A stretch of DNA of 10,353 nucleotides from contig JAUWIQ010000030.1 of the NCBI GenBank assembly GCA_030605285.1, positions 1-10,353 on the forward strand, given 5' to 3'. This DNA comes from Planctomycetota bacterium. Its GTDB lineage: Bacteria > Planctomycetota > Planctomycetia > Pirellulales > UBA7805. Shown in pieces: positions 1-7,042 of this stretch. A model generated the notes under the pieces. The model was not told the DNA's origin. It searched no databases and was given only the letters and a program-made list of their open reading frames with translations. The translations under genes and the position numbers were made by a program. Positions within the stretch are counted from its first letter, which is position 1. Every line of letters starts with the position of its first letter.

Positions 1-1
1 C

Positions 2-418
2 CCCGTTTGGGCCGACTTGATCACTGCTGCGTTCGCAGCCGCCCGGCCACCAGTTCGTCGCTGGAGCCCCGCCGAATGCGAGCGCCGGATCCTGCAGCAG
101 TCCTGGTGGAAAGCGCAACGAATGTGGTTTACCGAGACGATCGGGGATTCCCAGGTGGTCGGGACGGTGACGTTGGGGTTCCGCGTGGGACGCAACGGGT
201 CGTTTCCAACCATTCAATGGTTGGCTGTACTTCCCGGTTGGCGACGATTGGGGGTGGCCCGGCTCCTGATGGCGCACCTGGAACGGTCCTGCTGGGATGC
301 AGGGTTTCGCCAAATTCATCTGGAGACCCATCGGGATTGGCGTGAAGCAGGAGAATTTTATCAATCGCTTGGTTATCGCATGATTTGCCGACCCGCGATG
401 CGAACCTCTCCGGCTTGA
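2..418 (+). CDS. GNAT-family N-acetyltransferase, 5' end cut by window edge
   Basis: The frame is open to the left edge, so the true start lies outside the window; a TTG at 17 is available but has no convincing ribosome binding site. The visible part carries the GNAT acetyl-CoA-binding motif A (LAVLPGWRRLGVARLLMAHL, with the R-x-x-G-x-A pyrophosphate loop). After it come the beta5/alpha4 region ending in EAGEFYQSLGYR and a short tail. The first beta strand expected in this fold is missing, which suggests roughly 15 to 25 residues are cut off. Family members transfer acetyl from acetyl-CoA to an amine; the substrate cannot be told. It is the only plus-strand gene and converges on purN, overlapping its last codons by 46 bp. 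I am sure of the family and unsure of the role. Confidence 0.85.
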   Translation, partial: PVWADLITAAFAAARPPVRRWSPAECERRILQQSWWKAQRMWFTETIGDSQVVGTVTLGFRVGRNGSFPTIQWLAVLPGWRRLGVARLLMAHLERSCWDAGFRQIHLETHRDWREAGEFYQSLGYRMICRPAMRTSPA

Positions 419-978
419 AGCAAGCGGAGTGCTTCGGGATAAGCCTCACATTCTGCAGCGAAGACACGCTTAGCGAGGGATTCGGGCGTATCTCCCTCTG
501 CAACCGGCACCACGCGTTGCAGCAGAATGGGGCCGTGGTCGTACTCGTCATCCACGAAGTGGACCGTGCATCCGCTGACTTTCGCCTCGGATGCGAGTAC
601 CGCTTGATGGACGCGGAGACCGTAATAGCCCTTCCCGGAGCAGGCGGGAATCAATGCCGGATGAATATTGAGGACCCGGTCGGTAAAGTCGGTTGGGATC
701 AGAACGTGCTTTAGAAAGCCACCCATGAGGACAAAATCGACCTCGGCGTCACGGCACGGCGCAAAGATTTCATCGCGAAATTGTTCCGGTGTTCGGCACG
801 CTTCGCGACGAACTATCTTGGTGGGGATCTCTGCCTCGGCCGCATAGGCGAGCCCCCCGGCATCGGGGCAGCTGGAGATTACCAGATCAAAATCGATATC
901 CAGTTCACCGGCAGATTTTTTTTCAAGAAAATTGCGCAGTGTCGTACCGCCCCCAGAGATCAAAACAGCTACCTTCAT
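373..978 (-). CDS. purN: Phosphoribosylglycinamide formyltransferase (GAR transformylase)
   Basis: PurN transfers the formyl group from 10-formyltetrahydrofolate to glycinamide ribonucleotide, the third step of de novo purine synthesis in the cytoplasm. The 201-residue length fits the family. The N-terminal phosphate-binding segment VLISGGGTTLRN is at about 5-16. The catalytic triad is present: N104 and H106 in LNIHPALIP, and D147 in the DDEYDHGP loop. After NIHP the protein reads CSGKGYYG instead of the shorter E. coli-type KYPG loop, a variant I associate with other bacterial lineages. The ATG (976-978) overlaps the ileS stop (978-980) as TGATG on the minus strand, so translation is probably coupled to ileS termination. 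The 3' end overlaps the convergent acetyltransferase gene. No terminator was recognised after it. Confidence 0.96.
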   Translation of the reverse strand: MKVAVLISGGGTTLRNFLEKKSAGELDIDFDLVISSCPDAGGLAYAAEAEIPTKIVRREACRTPEQFRDEIFAPCRDAEVDFVLMGGFLKHVLIPTDFTDRVLNIHPALIPACSGKGYYGLRVHQAVLASEAKVSGCTVHFVDDEYDHGPILLQRVVPVAEGDTPESLAKRVFAAECEAYPEALRLLQAGEVRIAGRQIMR

Positions 979-3900
979 CAGGTTTCCACGGTGAGATAGA
1001 GTGTAAAATCGTGATCACCAACCTGTAACGAGGCAGGTTCTGCGGATTCGAGAGGGTTGAAAACAAGCTCGCTGCTTAGCGTTTCCTTTTTAACGTAAGT
1101 TATATTTTCATTGACCGCTTCCAGCAAATCCGGAGACTCCGTAACGATCGCCAGACGAATCCGGTCGGTGAATTCACAATGGAGTTCTTTGCGTCGATCC
1201 TGAACAAGTCGCACCAGATCACGGACCAAGCCTTCTCTGCGGAGCGCATCCGTGATTTGGGTAGCCAGGACGACGACACAGTGCGTTCCCTCTGCGGCCG
1301 CCCAACCCTCCTTTGCTTGAAGTCGAACCTGAATATCCTCAGAGGTAAACTCGAGCATTTCGGAATCGATTTCCAGACAGAATCTGCCTTCCGTCTCAAG
1401 GGTTGCCAGGAGTTTGCCTCCATCGGCCTGCTGCAATGCCCGCTTGACCTCCGGCATCCGCTTTCCGACCCGCGGGCCGAGACGCTTGAAATCGGGTTGT
1501 ACCTGATAGCTGATATACCGTGTGGCGTCTTCGGTGAACTCAACTTCTTTGACATTCAGTTCGGTACGGATCAGATCGGAGTGCGATTCGAGCCACTGTC
1601 GCTGCATTGGATCGACCAGAATGACCTCAACTTTGGAGAGTGGCTGCCGCACTTTCAATTTGGCGTTCATCCGTGCGCTACGCCCGAGCGAGGTAATTTC
1701 GCGAATCAAGGTCATTTGGTCGGACAAGATCTGATCGATCCGTGTGGGATCGACCACAGGATAGTCACAGAGGTGCACGCTTTCGGGGGCCCGGTCCCCG
1801 AAGGGTCCGCTTAGATTGCGCCAGATGGCATCTGCCAGAAAGGGGATGAAAGGTGCCACCAGCTTGCTGGTGGTGAGCAAGCACTCGTAGAGTGTCCAGT
1901 AGGCATCCGTTTTGTCTGTGGCAGTTTTGTCGTCACTCCAGAAGCGATCGCGACTGCGCCGTACATACCAGTTGCTCAGTCCATCTATAAATTTTGTCAG
2001 GTATCCGCAAGCACCGTAGTTATCGTAATGGTCCATCGTGCGGGTGACGTTCCCTATGGTCTGGTGCAACTCGCTGAGGATCCAGCGGTCCAGTTCACTT
2101 CGCTCTGCCACGGGGCGATACGATGGAGCTTCTGCGAACCGAACAGAATCGAGCTCATCCACATCGCTTGTTAAATGATCCGTAGGATCGAAACCATCGA
2201 TGTTGCTATAGATGACAAAGAAACTGTAGACGTTCCAGAGCCGCAACAGAAACTCAGGAATACTTTCCTTGATCGCCTGTTCGCTGTAACGAATCGATGT
2301 CCAGGGCGGCTGGTTGGCAAAAAAATACCAGCGGAGCGCATCGGCACCATGGTTGTCAAAAATTTCGCTTGGCTGACGGTAGTTCCGCTTGCTTTTAGAC
2401 ATTTTTCCCCCATCCTCGCCAAGCATCAATCCGAGCACAATGCAATTGCGGAAGGGATGCGGAAATGGGTAGTCGTCTTTGCTGTCGCCATCCGCATCGT
2501 CAAAGAGCAAAGTACTGATGGCCAGCAAACTGTAAAACCAACCGCGGGTCTGATCAATCGCCTCGCTGATGAAATCCGCCGGAAACTGCTGTTGAAACTG
2601 ATCCTGTCCGGTTTGAGGATAACCCCACTGGGCAAACGGCATCGCACCGGAATCGAACCAGCAGACGATCACCTCGCTGACCCGCTGCATGCGTCCTGCG
2701 GGATCGAAAGGCGAGTCGTACTCCATCGCGTCGATGTAGGGCTTGTGGACCTTGAGATCCTCCGGGAGCTGCGGGTGGGCCTGCTTTGCTTTCTCCCAAA
2801 CCTCGGTCCCGGTCAGGCCGGGTTTGCCGAGCAATTCTTCGTAGCTGCCGATGCCCTCCATTTTTCCGGATCGATCGCAAATCCAAATCGGCAACGGAGT
2901 CCCCCAATAGCGTTCGCGGGAGAGTGCCCAATCGACGTTCGACTCCAGAAAATTTCCGAAGCGACCGTCTCGGATATGTTCTGGTAGCCAACCAATACGG
3001 CTGTTGTTTTCCAGCATTTTTTCTTTAAATCGCGTCGTGCTTATAAACCAGCTTTTCCGCGGGTATTGAATCAGGGGATCTTCTTCCGCCCGCCAGCAGA
3101 AAGGGTAGTCGTGCAGGTACTGCTCCTGGTGATAGAGCAAATCGCGCGATTTCAAGTCCCGGCTGATGTCTTTGTCGCACTCCTTGACCCACCGCCCGCG
3201 CACAAACTCCGGTGCGTCCTCGGTAAAATTTCCGTTGGGACCGACGCAGTTGATGAGTTCGGGGCCTTCGTCTGCAACGAACCGTGACTGCTCGGCGACA
3301 AGCACTTCGTAGTCGACCTCACCGAATGCCGGCGCTTGATGGACCACGCCCGTTCCACTCTCGGTTGTGACAAAGTCGCCAGCGACGACACGCCAGGCGA
3401 CGTGGTCTTGATCTCCTGTTTTCAGATCCTCCCTGAACTCACCGAGAAGCGGTCCATGCGGAACTTGCTGCCCGGAGTAGCAATCGAAGGGCGGTTGGTA
3501 CCGCCTGCCAACGAGTTCGCTGCCCAGATAAGTCGATTCGACCTTCAATTCCCGCTTCTGCTTCGCGCCGATCGTCTCGACAAGGTTTTTTGCAAGGATC
3601 AGCTTGCCACCGACCTCGGTGTCAAGAACCGTCGCGTACTCGATCTCCGCATGGACCGCTGCAAATTGGTTGCTGGGCAACGTCCAGGGGGTCGTCGTCC
3701 AAACCAGCAGAGAGGTCTCCGCTTCATCGATGAGCGGGAACCGCACGTAGATACTCGGGTCGGCCACTTCGCGGTAACCCTGGCCTACCTCACCACTCGA
3801 GAGCGCGGTCCCACCCTGTGGCCACCACCAAACGATTTTGTGTCCCTGGTAGAGGAGCCCCCGATCGAAAAGTGTTTTGAGTGCCCACCAGACGCTCTCG

Positions 3901-4367
3901 ACATAACTCTGGTGATAGGTGACATAGGCTTCTTCGGTCTGGAGCCAGAAACCTAGTCTCTCGGTAAGACGCTGCCACTCCTGCATGTAGCGCCAGACAC
4001 TTTCCTGGCACTTGTGGATAAAAGGCTCGATTCCGTAGCGTTCGATCTCTTCCTTGGAGTGGATCCCGAGTTCTTTGCAGACTTCCACCTCCACCGGAAG
4101 TCCGTGGGTATCCCAGCCCGCTTTCCGCTCACAGAGTTCGCCGCGCATTGTGCGATAGCGAGGATAAAGGTCCTTGATGGCCCGGGTCAGACAATGGCCC
4201 GGGTGGGGCATCCCGTTGGCCGTGGGAGGTCCTTCGTAAAAGACAAATCGTTTAGCCCCCTCACGTCTCTCGAGCGACTTCTCGTAGATCTTATTCTCTT
4301 TCCAAAAGCGCCCGATATGAGTTTCCAACGCAGGAAAATCGACCGATCCTTCAACAGGCTCAAACAT
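978..4367 (-). CDS. ileS: Isoleucyl-tRNA synthetase, eukaryote-like (type 2)
   Basis: This enzyme charges tRNA-Ile with isoleucine using ATP and edits mischarged valine. I start it at the ATG at 4365-4367 (1129 residues), because [15 protein letters not shown] matches the usual start of this family and GGAG lies 4 nt upstream. The frame also extends to a GTG at 4452-4454 (1158 residues), but that has no ribosome binding site. Numbering from the ATG, the HIGH-type signature is HPGH at 55-58. [10 protein letters not shown] is at 82-91, and KMSKS is at 655-659. The CP1 editing domain has the Thr-rich [11 protein letters not shown] and [15 protein letters not shown], whose last Asp (D352) matches the editing Asp. 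The C-terminus lacks the zinc-binding cysteines of the E. coli type. It is longer than typical type 2 enzymes, partly from acidic insertions (such as [10 protein letters not shown], and a stretch before [13 protein letters not shown]). It is first in an operon with purN. Confidence 0.97.
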   Translation of the reverse strand: MFEPVEGSVDFPALETHIGRFWKENKIYEKSLERREGAKRFVFYEGPPTANGMPHPGHCLTRAIKDLYPRYRTMRGELCERKAGWDTHGLPVEVEVCKELGIHSKEEIERYGIEPFIHKCQESVWRYMQEWQRLTERLGFWLQTEEAYVTYHQSYVESVWWALKTLFDRGLLYQGHKIVWWWPQGGTALSSGEVGQGYREVADPSIYVRFPLIDEAETSLLVWTTTPWTLPSNQFAAVHAEIEYATVLDTEVGGKLILAKNLVETIGAKQKRELKVESTYLGSELVGRRYQPPFDCYSGQQVPHGPLLGEFREDLKTGDQDHVAWRVVAGDFVTTESGTGVVHQAPAFGEVDYEVLVAEQSRFVADEGPELINCVGPNGNFTEDAPEFVRGRWVKECDKDISRDLKSRDLLYHQEQYLHDYPFCWRAEEDPLIQYPRKSWFISTTRFKEKMLENNSRIGWLPEHIRDGRFGNFLESNVDWALSRERYWGTPLPIWICDRSGKMEGIGSYEELLGKPGLTGTEVWEKAKQAHPQLPEDLKVHKPYIDAMEYDSPFDPAGRMQRVSEVIVCWFDSGAMPFAQWGYPQTGQDQFQQQFPADFISEAIDQTRGWFYSLLAISTLLFDDADGDSKDDYPFPHPFRNCIVLGLMLGEDGGKMSKSKRNYRQPSEIFDNHGADALRWYFFANQPPWTSIRYSEQAIKESIPEFLLRLWNVYSFFVIYSNIDGFDPTDHLTSDVDELDSVRFAEAPSYRPVAERSELDRWILSELHQTIGNVTRTMDHYDNYGACGYLTKFIDGLSNWYVRRSRDRFWSDDKTATDKTDAYWTLYECLLTTSKLVAPFIPFLADAIWRNLSGPFGDRAPESVHLCDYPVVDPTRIDQILSDQMTLIREITSLGRSARMNAKLKVRQPLSKVEVILVDPMQRQWLESHSDLIRTELNVKEVEFTEDATRYISYQVQPDFKRLGPRVGKRMPEVKRALQQADGGKLLATLETEGRFCLEIDSEMLEFTSEDIQVRLQAKEGWAAAEGTHCVVVLATQITDALRREGLVRDLVRLVQDRRKELHCEFTDRIRLAIVTESPDLLEAVNENITYVKKETLSSELVFNPLESAEPASLQVGDHDFTLYLTVET

Positions 4368-4379
4368 GACGCTCCAAGC

Positions 4380-4399
4380 CGACAACCGGTTGGTTGTCG
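4380..4399 (-). promoter_or_regulatory. Perfect 8-bp hairpin in the ileS leader
   Basis: CGACAACC (4380-4387) and GGTTGTCG (4392-4399) are exact reverse complements around a 4-nt loop. In the ileS transcript the stem ends 4 nt before the GGAG (4372-4375) that serves the ATG at 4367. A stem this close to the ribosome binding site could modulate initiation; that is inference. It is not a T-box: no long leader or terminator/antiterminator pair is visible. If translation began at the GTG at 4454, the hairpin would lie within coding sequence. Confidence 0.45.
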
Positions 4400-4523
4400 T
4401 GACGGCGGCTGACGCATACAGCTGCCCGGTAACGGCACACTCTTCCTGAGGCACTGGAGGGCAGCAATCGCGGCAGAAAAATGACCAAGTGCAGTGTGCC
4501 GAAAGAATTATCGGATTGGTCCG

Positions 4524-4817
4524 TTAGTCTTCAAATTTATCATCCTTCTTTTTGTCTACGCCCTTGTCGTCCGTTTTGAACGGATCGATGGTGCCATCAA
4601 AGTCTCCATACCCATCGTCTTCTTCGTCATCGAAGTCGTCATCGAAGTCGTCATCAAAATCATCTTCATCAAAATCATCGTCTTTTTCATCTTCGTCGAC
4701 ATTGAGGTCACACCACGTTCCGTTTTGTGCTTCAATGCATGGTGGAAACTCGATGCCCGCCGACCGGTTTTTTGTTAGCAGAAGTGATGATAGTGAATTG
4801 AGTGTGGTGTTTTGCAT
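4524..4817 (-). CDS. Small, highly acidic FDDD-repeat protein of unknown function
   Basis: The 97-residue protein starts at the ATG 4815-4817, preceded by GGAGAGGT ending 8 nt upstream, a good ribosome binding site. Earlier in-frame starts, such as a TTG at 5018, fall in promoter-like DNA and are unlikely. Residues 1-40 form an ordinary N-terminal part with a hydrophobic stretch (LNSLSSLLL) and two cysteines, C27 and C36. Residues 41-74 are almost all Asp and Glu with evenly spaced Phe (FDED, FDDD, FDDD, FDDE). The tail is Lys/Asp-rich. About 36 of 97 residues are acidic against 9 basic, net charge near -27. No family was recognised and no transmembrane segment is seen. Possible roles are metal binding, mimicry of nucleic acid, or an acidic tail that binds a partner; none is shown. 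It lies about 156 bp upstream of ileS in the same direction. Confidence 0.75.
   Translation of the reverse strand: MQNTTLNSLSSLLLTKNRSAGIEFPPCIEAQNGTWCDLNVDEDEKDDDFDEDDFDDDFDDDFDDEEDDGYGDFDGTIDPFKTDDKGVDKKKDDKFED
4624..4674 (-). repeat. 12-bp tandem repeats encoding FDDD units
   Basis: Two exact copies of tcgtcatcgaag (plus-strand reading, 4624-4635 and 4636-4647) are followed by diverged copies to 4674. They encode the repeated Phe-Asp-Asp-Asp units of the acidic protein. The diverged copies switch between TTC/TTT and GAC/GAT synonymous codons, so the amino acid pattern is kept while the DNA drifts. This suggests the protein pattern is under selection. Copy number may vary by slippage in steps of four residues. 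Confidence 0.7.
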
Positions 4818-4894
4818 TTTAAAATACCTCTCCAGTTTCAAAGCAGCAAAAGTGTGCTGTTTACGGCGTCCCCAACACAAACAATTTGGCCAAT

Positions 4895-4963
4895 TTCGCA
4901 CTTCTTGCGAACGCCCCGCACCGGCAAGCAGAACCAGACCAAAGGCTCGGCGGGGTGTGCGAA
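4895..4963 (-). promoter_or_regulatory. Possible structured 5' leader with competing hairpins
   Basis: In the transcript of the acidic gene, TTCGCA occurs twice (4958-4963 and 4906-4911) and its complement TGCGAA once (4895-4900). The second TTCGCA can pair with it locally around AGAAG. The first can pair with it to close a longer structure, inside which CCCCGC (4950-4955) pairs with GCGGGG (4914-4919). The two foldings exclude one another. The element lies 78 to 146 nt upstream of the start codon. Riboswitch- or attenuator-like behaviour is inference; no known RNA class was recognised. Confidence 0.35.
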
Positions 4964-4988
4964 GACGACAATAAAATTGACGAAAAGA

Positions 4989-5018
4989 ATAGTTTGAATA
5001 CCGTTGCCGGTTTGTCAA
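4989..5018 (-). promoter_or_regulatory. Candidate sigma-70 promoter for the acidic gene
   Basis: A perfect TTGACA lies at 5013-5018 on the minus strand. At 17-18 bp spacing the -10 position reads AAACTA or AACTAT (4989-4995), a weak match to TATAAT. If used, the transcript would carry a leader of about 160 nt. The -35 is convincing and the -10 is not. Confidence 0.4.
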
Positions 5019-5122
5019 GCAATCACCCCCGTGGCGGGCAAAAAGTGAGGGCAGAGATCGGGGGCCATCCGCTCAAATTTGGGGGTGAGCAGGCGACTTG
5101 GGGAGCATGCGGCCACGACCCG

Positions 5123-5149
5123 TTTTTCCTTGTTTTCTGCTGTTTTTTT
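5123..5149. other. Three phased T/A tracts, possible intrinsic bend
   Basis: On the plus strand, runs of 5, 4 and 7 T occur at 5123-5127, 5133-5136 and 5143-5149. Their centres are about 9.5 and 11.5 bp apart, close to one helical turn. Phased A-tracts curve DNA. They lie about 105 bp upstream of the TTGACA element. A role in promoter activation or protein binding is inference. Confidence 0.35.
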
Positions 5150-5209
5150 GGATTTCAACAAGAAACCGCACTTCGGATCTTCCTCGCGAGCCGCCCGAGA
5201 GAGGGCCAC

Positions 5210-6796
5210 TCAAGAAGTTTCCGAGCGGTCGCCCGGTTGTCGCCCGAGCGTTGCCGTGGCAGATTTCGGCTGGGGAGGCGAGTCGTTCCCTGCCCCCGGT
5301 TGGTGCAGGTGGAATGTTGTGGGGATCGCACTGCCGCTCACGGTGGGCACATGGCTGGCGGAGTGGTTGAATTTTCTGGTCAGGATACTTGCTGTAATTT
5401 TCGGGATTTCTTGACTGTCCGGTTCGACGGCTTGCCATTGATCAAGAATCTCCTGAGCGGCCTCAAAATTCTCCAGGGCAGCGTAGGTCAGGCTTAGCCA
5501 GCGGAGGCAGAGCACATCGTGGCAACCGGCCTCAAATGCGGTTTGCAGATAGGCCTCAGCGCCTGGCCAGTTTTGTTCACCCGCCAAGCAAGCTCCCCGT
5601 ACCGCATTCGTAAACGCCTCGCGATGGGGCCAGTCGGCGGGCAGGCGTGCCGCTTGTTCGATTGCTTCTTTTCTGCGCCCGTGCCGTACGTGGAGATCGA
5701 TCAACTGGTGCCGCATCCGGGTCGAAGTAGGCCGCTCCAACAGTGTGTTTTCGAGGATTGCCCGGGCATGCTCTTCCTGATCCTGCAATTCCAGCGTAAC
5801 ACTCAAGCAGGTTGTTGCAATATCTGCAATGTCGATCAAATGCCAGGTTCCATAATGGATTTGCCCATACTCTACCGCTGTCTGGTAGGCCCTTGCAGCC
5901 AAGTCAATGCGCTGCTGTTGCTGGAGATAATTACCCATGGCGCAGAGCAACTGCACATCCACCGGAAATGATTTGAGTGCTTCAATGCAAAGGTTGAGCT
6001 GCTGTTCCCGTAGTGCGAGATCATTGTCGTAAGAGGCGAGTTCCCCGTAGCAGGACTCCAAGGCTTCGGTTGAACCTGCCGCAGCATATTGCCGCGATTG
6101 CTGAAACGAGGATCTGGCTTCGTCCCATTCGCCTAATTCGGCCAGTGCTTCGGCTCGGGCAAGGTGCAACCGCGCATCGGTGGGCGACCCTGGAATTTTT
6201 TCTTCACAGATGCGAAGAATTCGTCGTGCCTTTTGCAGGTTTAGTTCAAGCTGATGCGCTAAAGCAGGGCGGAGAATCGCTAAGTCAATGGTTTCGCTTT
6301 CCAGGCCACATGCGATCACAGACAAGTCGAGATTCTCACGAGCGCTGCCACAGAAATGGAGGCCCTGGTGTCTGGGGATCAAGCGGTGCTGGGCGAGCTG
6401 GAGACCGGCAAAACTACCCGCTGCTGCGGGGGTCTGTACGAGCAAGCGATAGGCCTTACCGGAATCGGCAGAGCCATCGACAAATGCCCGCAATTGATCG
6501 GCAGCCTGCTCCGTGAGAGTTTCTCCCGCTTCAAGCCATAAAATCCAATCTCCGTTGGTCGCTTCCAGGCAGGTATTCCGTACGATCGAGAAATCGTTCT
6601 GCCAGGAGACTTCCAGGATTTGCGTGGCCAGTGGCGCCACGTCAGCGCGGGCAGCAACACTCGAGCTAGCGTCAACAACAACAATCTCGTCGGCGATCTT
6701 ACGAACACTTTTCAGTGAGGAGCTGACCGCCTGATCCACATCGACCAAGATCATCGCAACGCTTAGTCGCTCGCGTTGTTCCTCATCCCGGTTCAT
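5210..6796 (-). CDS. Degenerate family-2 glycosyltransferase-like domain fused to TPR-like helices
   Basis: This 528-residue protein starts at the ATG 6794-6796, with AAGGAGG 6 nt upstream. Residues about 11-160 follow the layout of TPR-linked GT2 enzymes: SLKSVRKIADEIVVVD, WQNDFSIVRNTCLEATNGDWILWL, then a HRLIPRHQGLHFCGSAREN stretch. The catalytic motifs are altered. MIVKNE-like is MILVDVD (15-21), VDTGSTD-like is VDASSSV (41-47), and the metal-binding DAD(E) is EAGE (89-92). It is therefore probably not an active glycosyltransferase. Residues about 185-465 are helical repeats of TPR type, clearest at 203-240, 280-312, 340-385 and 410-460, usual for protein binding. The last 50 residues are Pro/Ser/Gly-rich and probably disordered. 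No signal peptide or membrane segment is seen. A scaffold role is inference. Both flanking spacers are long, so it is probably transcribed alone. Confidence 0.85.
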   Translation of the reverse strand: MNRDEEQRERLSVAMILVDVDQAVSSSLKSVRKIADEIVVVDASSSVAARADVAPLATQILEVSWQNDFSIVRNTCLEATNGDWILWLEAGETLTEQAADQLRAFVDGSADSGKAYRLLVQTPAAAGSFAGLQLAQHRLIPRHQGLHFCGSARENLDLSVIACGLESETIDLAILRPALAHQLELNLQKARRILRICEEKIPGSPTDARLHLARAEALAELGEWDEARSSFQQSRQYAAAGSTEALESCYGELASYDNDLALREQQLNLCIEALKSFPVDVQLLCAMGNYLQQQQRIDLAARAYQTAVEYGQIHYGTWHLIDIADIATTCLSVTLELQDQEEHARAILENTLLERPTSTRMRHQLIDLHVRHGRRKEAIEQAARLPADWPHREAFTNAVRGACLAGEQNWPGAEAYLQTAFEAGCHDVLCLRWLSLTYAALENFEAAQEILDQWQAVEPDSQEIPKITASILTRKFNHSASHVPTVSGSAIPTTFHLHQPGAGNDSPPQPKSATATLGRQPGDRSETS

Positions 6797-6837
6797 CCAC
6801 CGCCTCCTTGCCTGATTGGTTTCGGCATCGCTGCCAC

Positions 6838-6856
6838 AAGTCTTGACAAGATTTTA
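6838..6856 (-). promoter_or_regulatory. Candidate -10 element and overlapping palindrome upstream of the TPR gene
   Basis: On the minus strand TAAAAT (6851-6856) is a five-of-six match to the -10 consensus, but no good -35 is seen. It is overlapped at one base by the exact palindrome TCTTGTCAAGA (minus-strand reading, 6841-6851), which can be extended imperfectly to 6838-6854. An operator over the transcription start is plausible for a repressor. The ribosome binding site and ATG follow about 40 bp downstream. Confidence 0.35.
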
Positions 6857-6892
6857 GCCCGAAAGAGCCCAACAACATAGACCGATTAGTGT

Positions 6893-7005
6893 AATTCTAA
6901 GAATTTGTAGCCACCTCGGTGACATCGTACTGGCGAATTCGCAGCTCCTGATGGGGCTGCCAGAAATGATCCTCGGCTTCCGGCGGCTGCTTTGCATCGT
7001 TGCAA
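6893..7005. repeat. Cluster of short inverted repeats between argJ and the TPR gene
   Basis: Four symmetrical elements lie in the argJ-TPR spacer. They are AATTCT-A-AGAATT (6893-6905, exact), GCGAATTCGC (6933-6942, exact), GCAGCTCC-N4-GGGGCTGC (6941-6960, 7 of 8 pairs plus one G-U on the plus strand), and TTGCA-N4-TGCAA (6992-7005, exact). The 6941-6960 hairpin lies about 82 nt after the argJ stop and could mark the 3' end of the argCJ message, but no U-run follows it. Confidence 0.4.
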
Positions 7006-7042
7006 TGCGAGAGGCTCTACGTATCTGCGATAAGTTCTCAAT

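Larger units (their letters stand above)
4818..5209. other. 392-bp intergenic region upstream of the acidic gene
   Basis: No convincing gene is found here. It holds the presumed long leader of the acidic gene with inverted repeats at 4895-4963, a TTGACA element at 5013-5018, a short GC hairpin just upstream of that element (CCCG/CGGG within 5027-5038), and three phased T-tracts at 5123-5149. The stop of the TPR protein (5210-5212) is followed in the same frame by 64 open codons (5015-5209). These are lysine-rich, resemble no known domain and have no ribosome binding site, so they are most likely chance. No terminator with a U-run was seen for the upstream gene. Confidence 0.6.

Noticed and set aside
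2175..2987. Long 270-codon plus-strand frame inside ileS
   Set aside because: It lies wholly antisense to a well-supported synthetase, has no family resemblance and no ribosome binding site that stands out.
4368..4454. 29-codon N-terminal extension of IleRS from the GTG at 4454
   Set aside because: The extension looks unlike known IleRS starts, lacks a ribosome binding site and contains the exact hairpin, so the ATG at 4367 is preferred.
4502..4517. CCGA/TCGG hairpin after the acidic gene as a terminator
   Set aside because: The stem is only 4 bp and no U-run follows in the minus-strand transcript.
4494..4778. Plus-strand frame coding a hydrophobic, Ile/Val-rich 94-residue protein that looks like a membrane peptide
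   Set aside because: It is the complement of the Asp-rich gene: GAT/GAC read backwards give ATC/GTC. It has no separate support.
4552..4974. Plus-strand Ser/Lys-rich frame
   Set aside because: It is a shadow of the same 12-bp repeat in another frame, extended into the leader.
5027..5045. CCCG/CGGG hairpin beside five A (plus strand) as a terminator
   Set aside because: The A/T run is on the wrong side for a minus-strand terminator and would be A-rich, not U-rich, on the plus strand.
5015..5209. In-frame continuation of the TPR protein after its TGA, as possible read-through or selenocysteine
   Set aside because: The 64 codons show no domain, no selenocysteine-type structure was seen next to the TGA, and the region holds promoter-like DNA.
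4886..5497. 203-codon plus-strand frame
   Set aside because: It covers the intergenic leader and the antisense of the TPR gene's 3' end; the sequence looks random.
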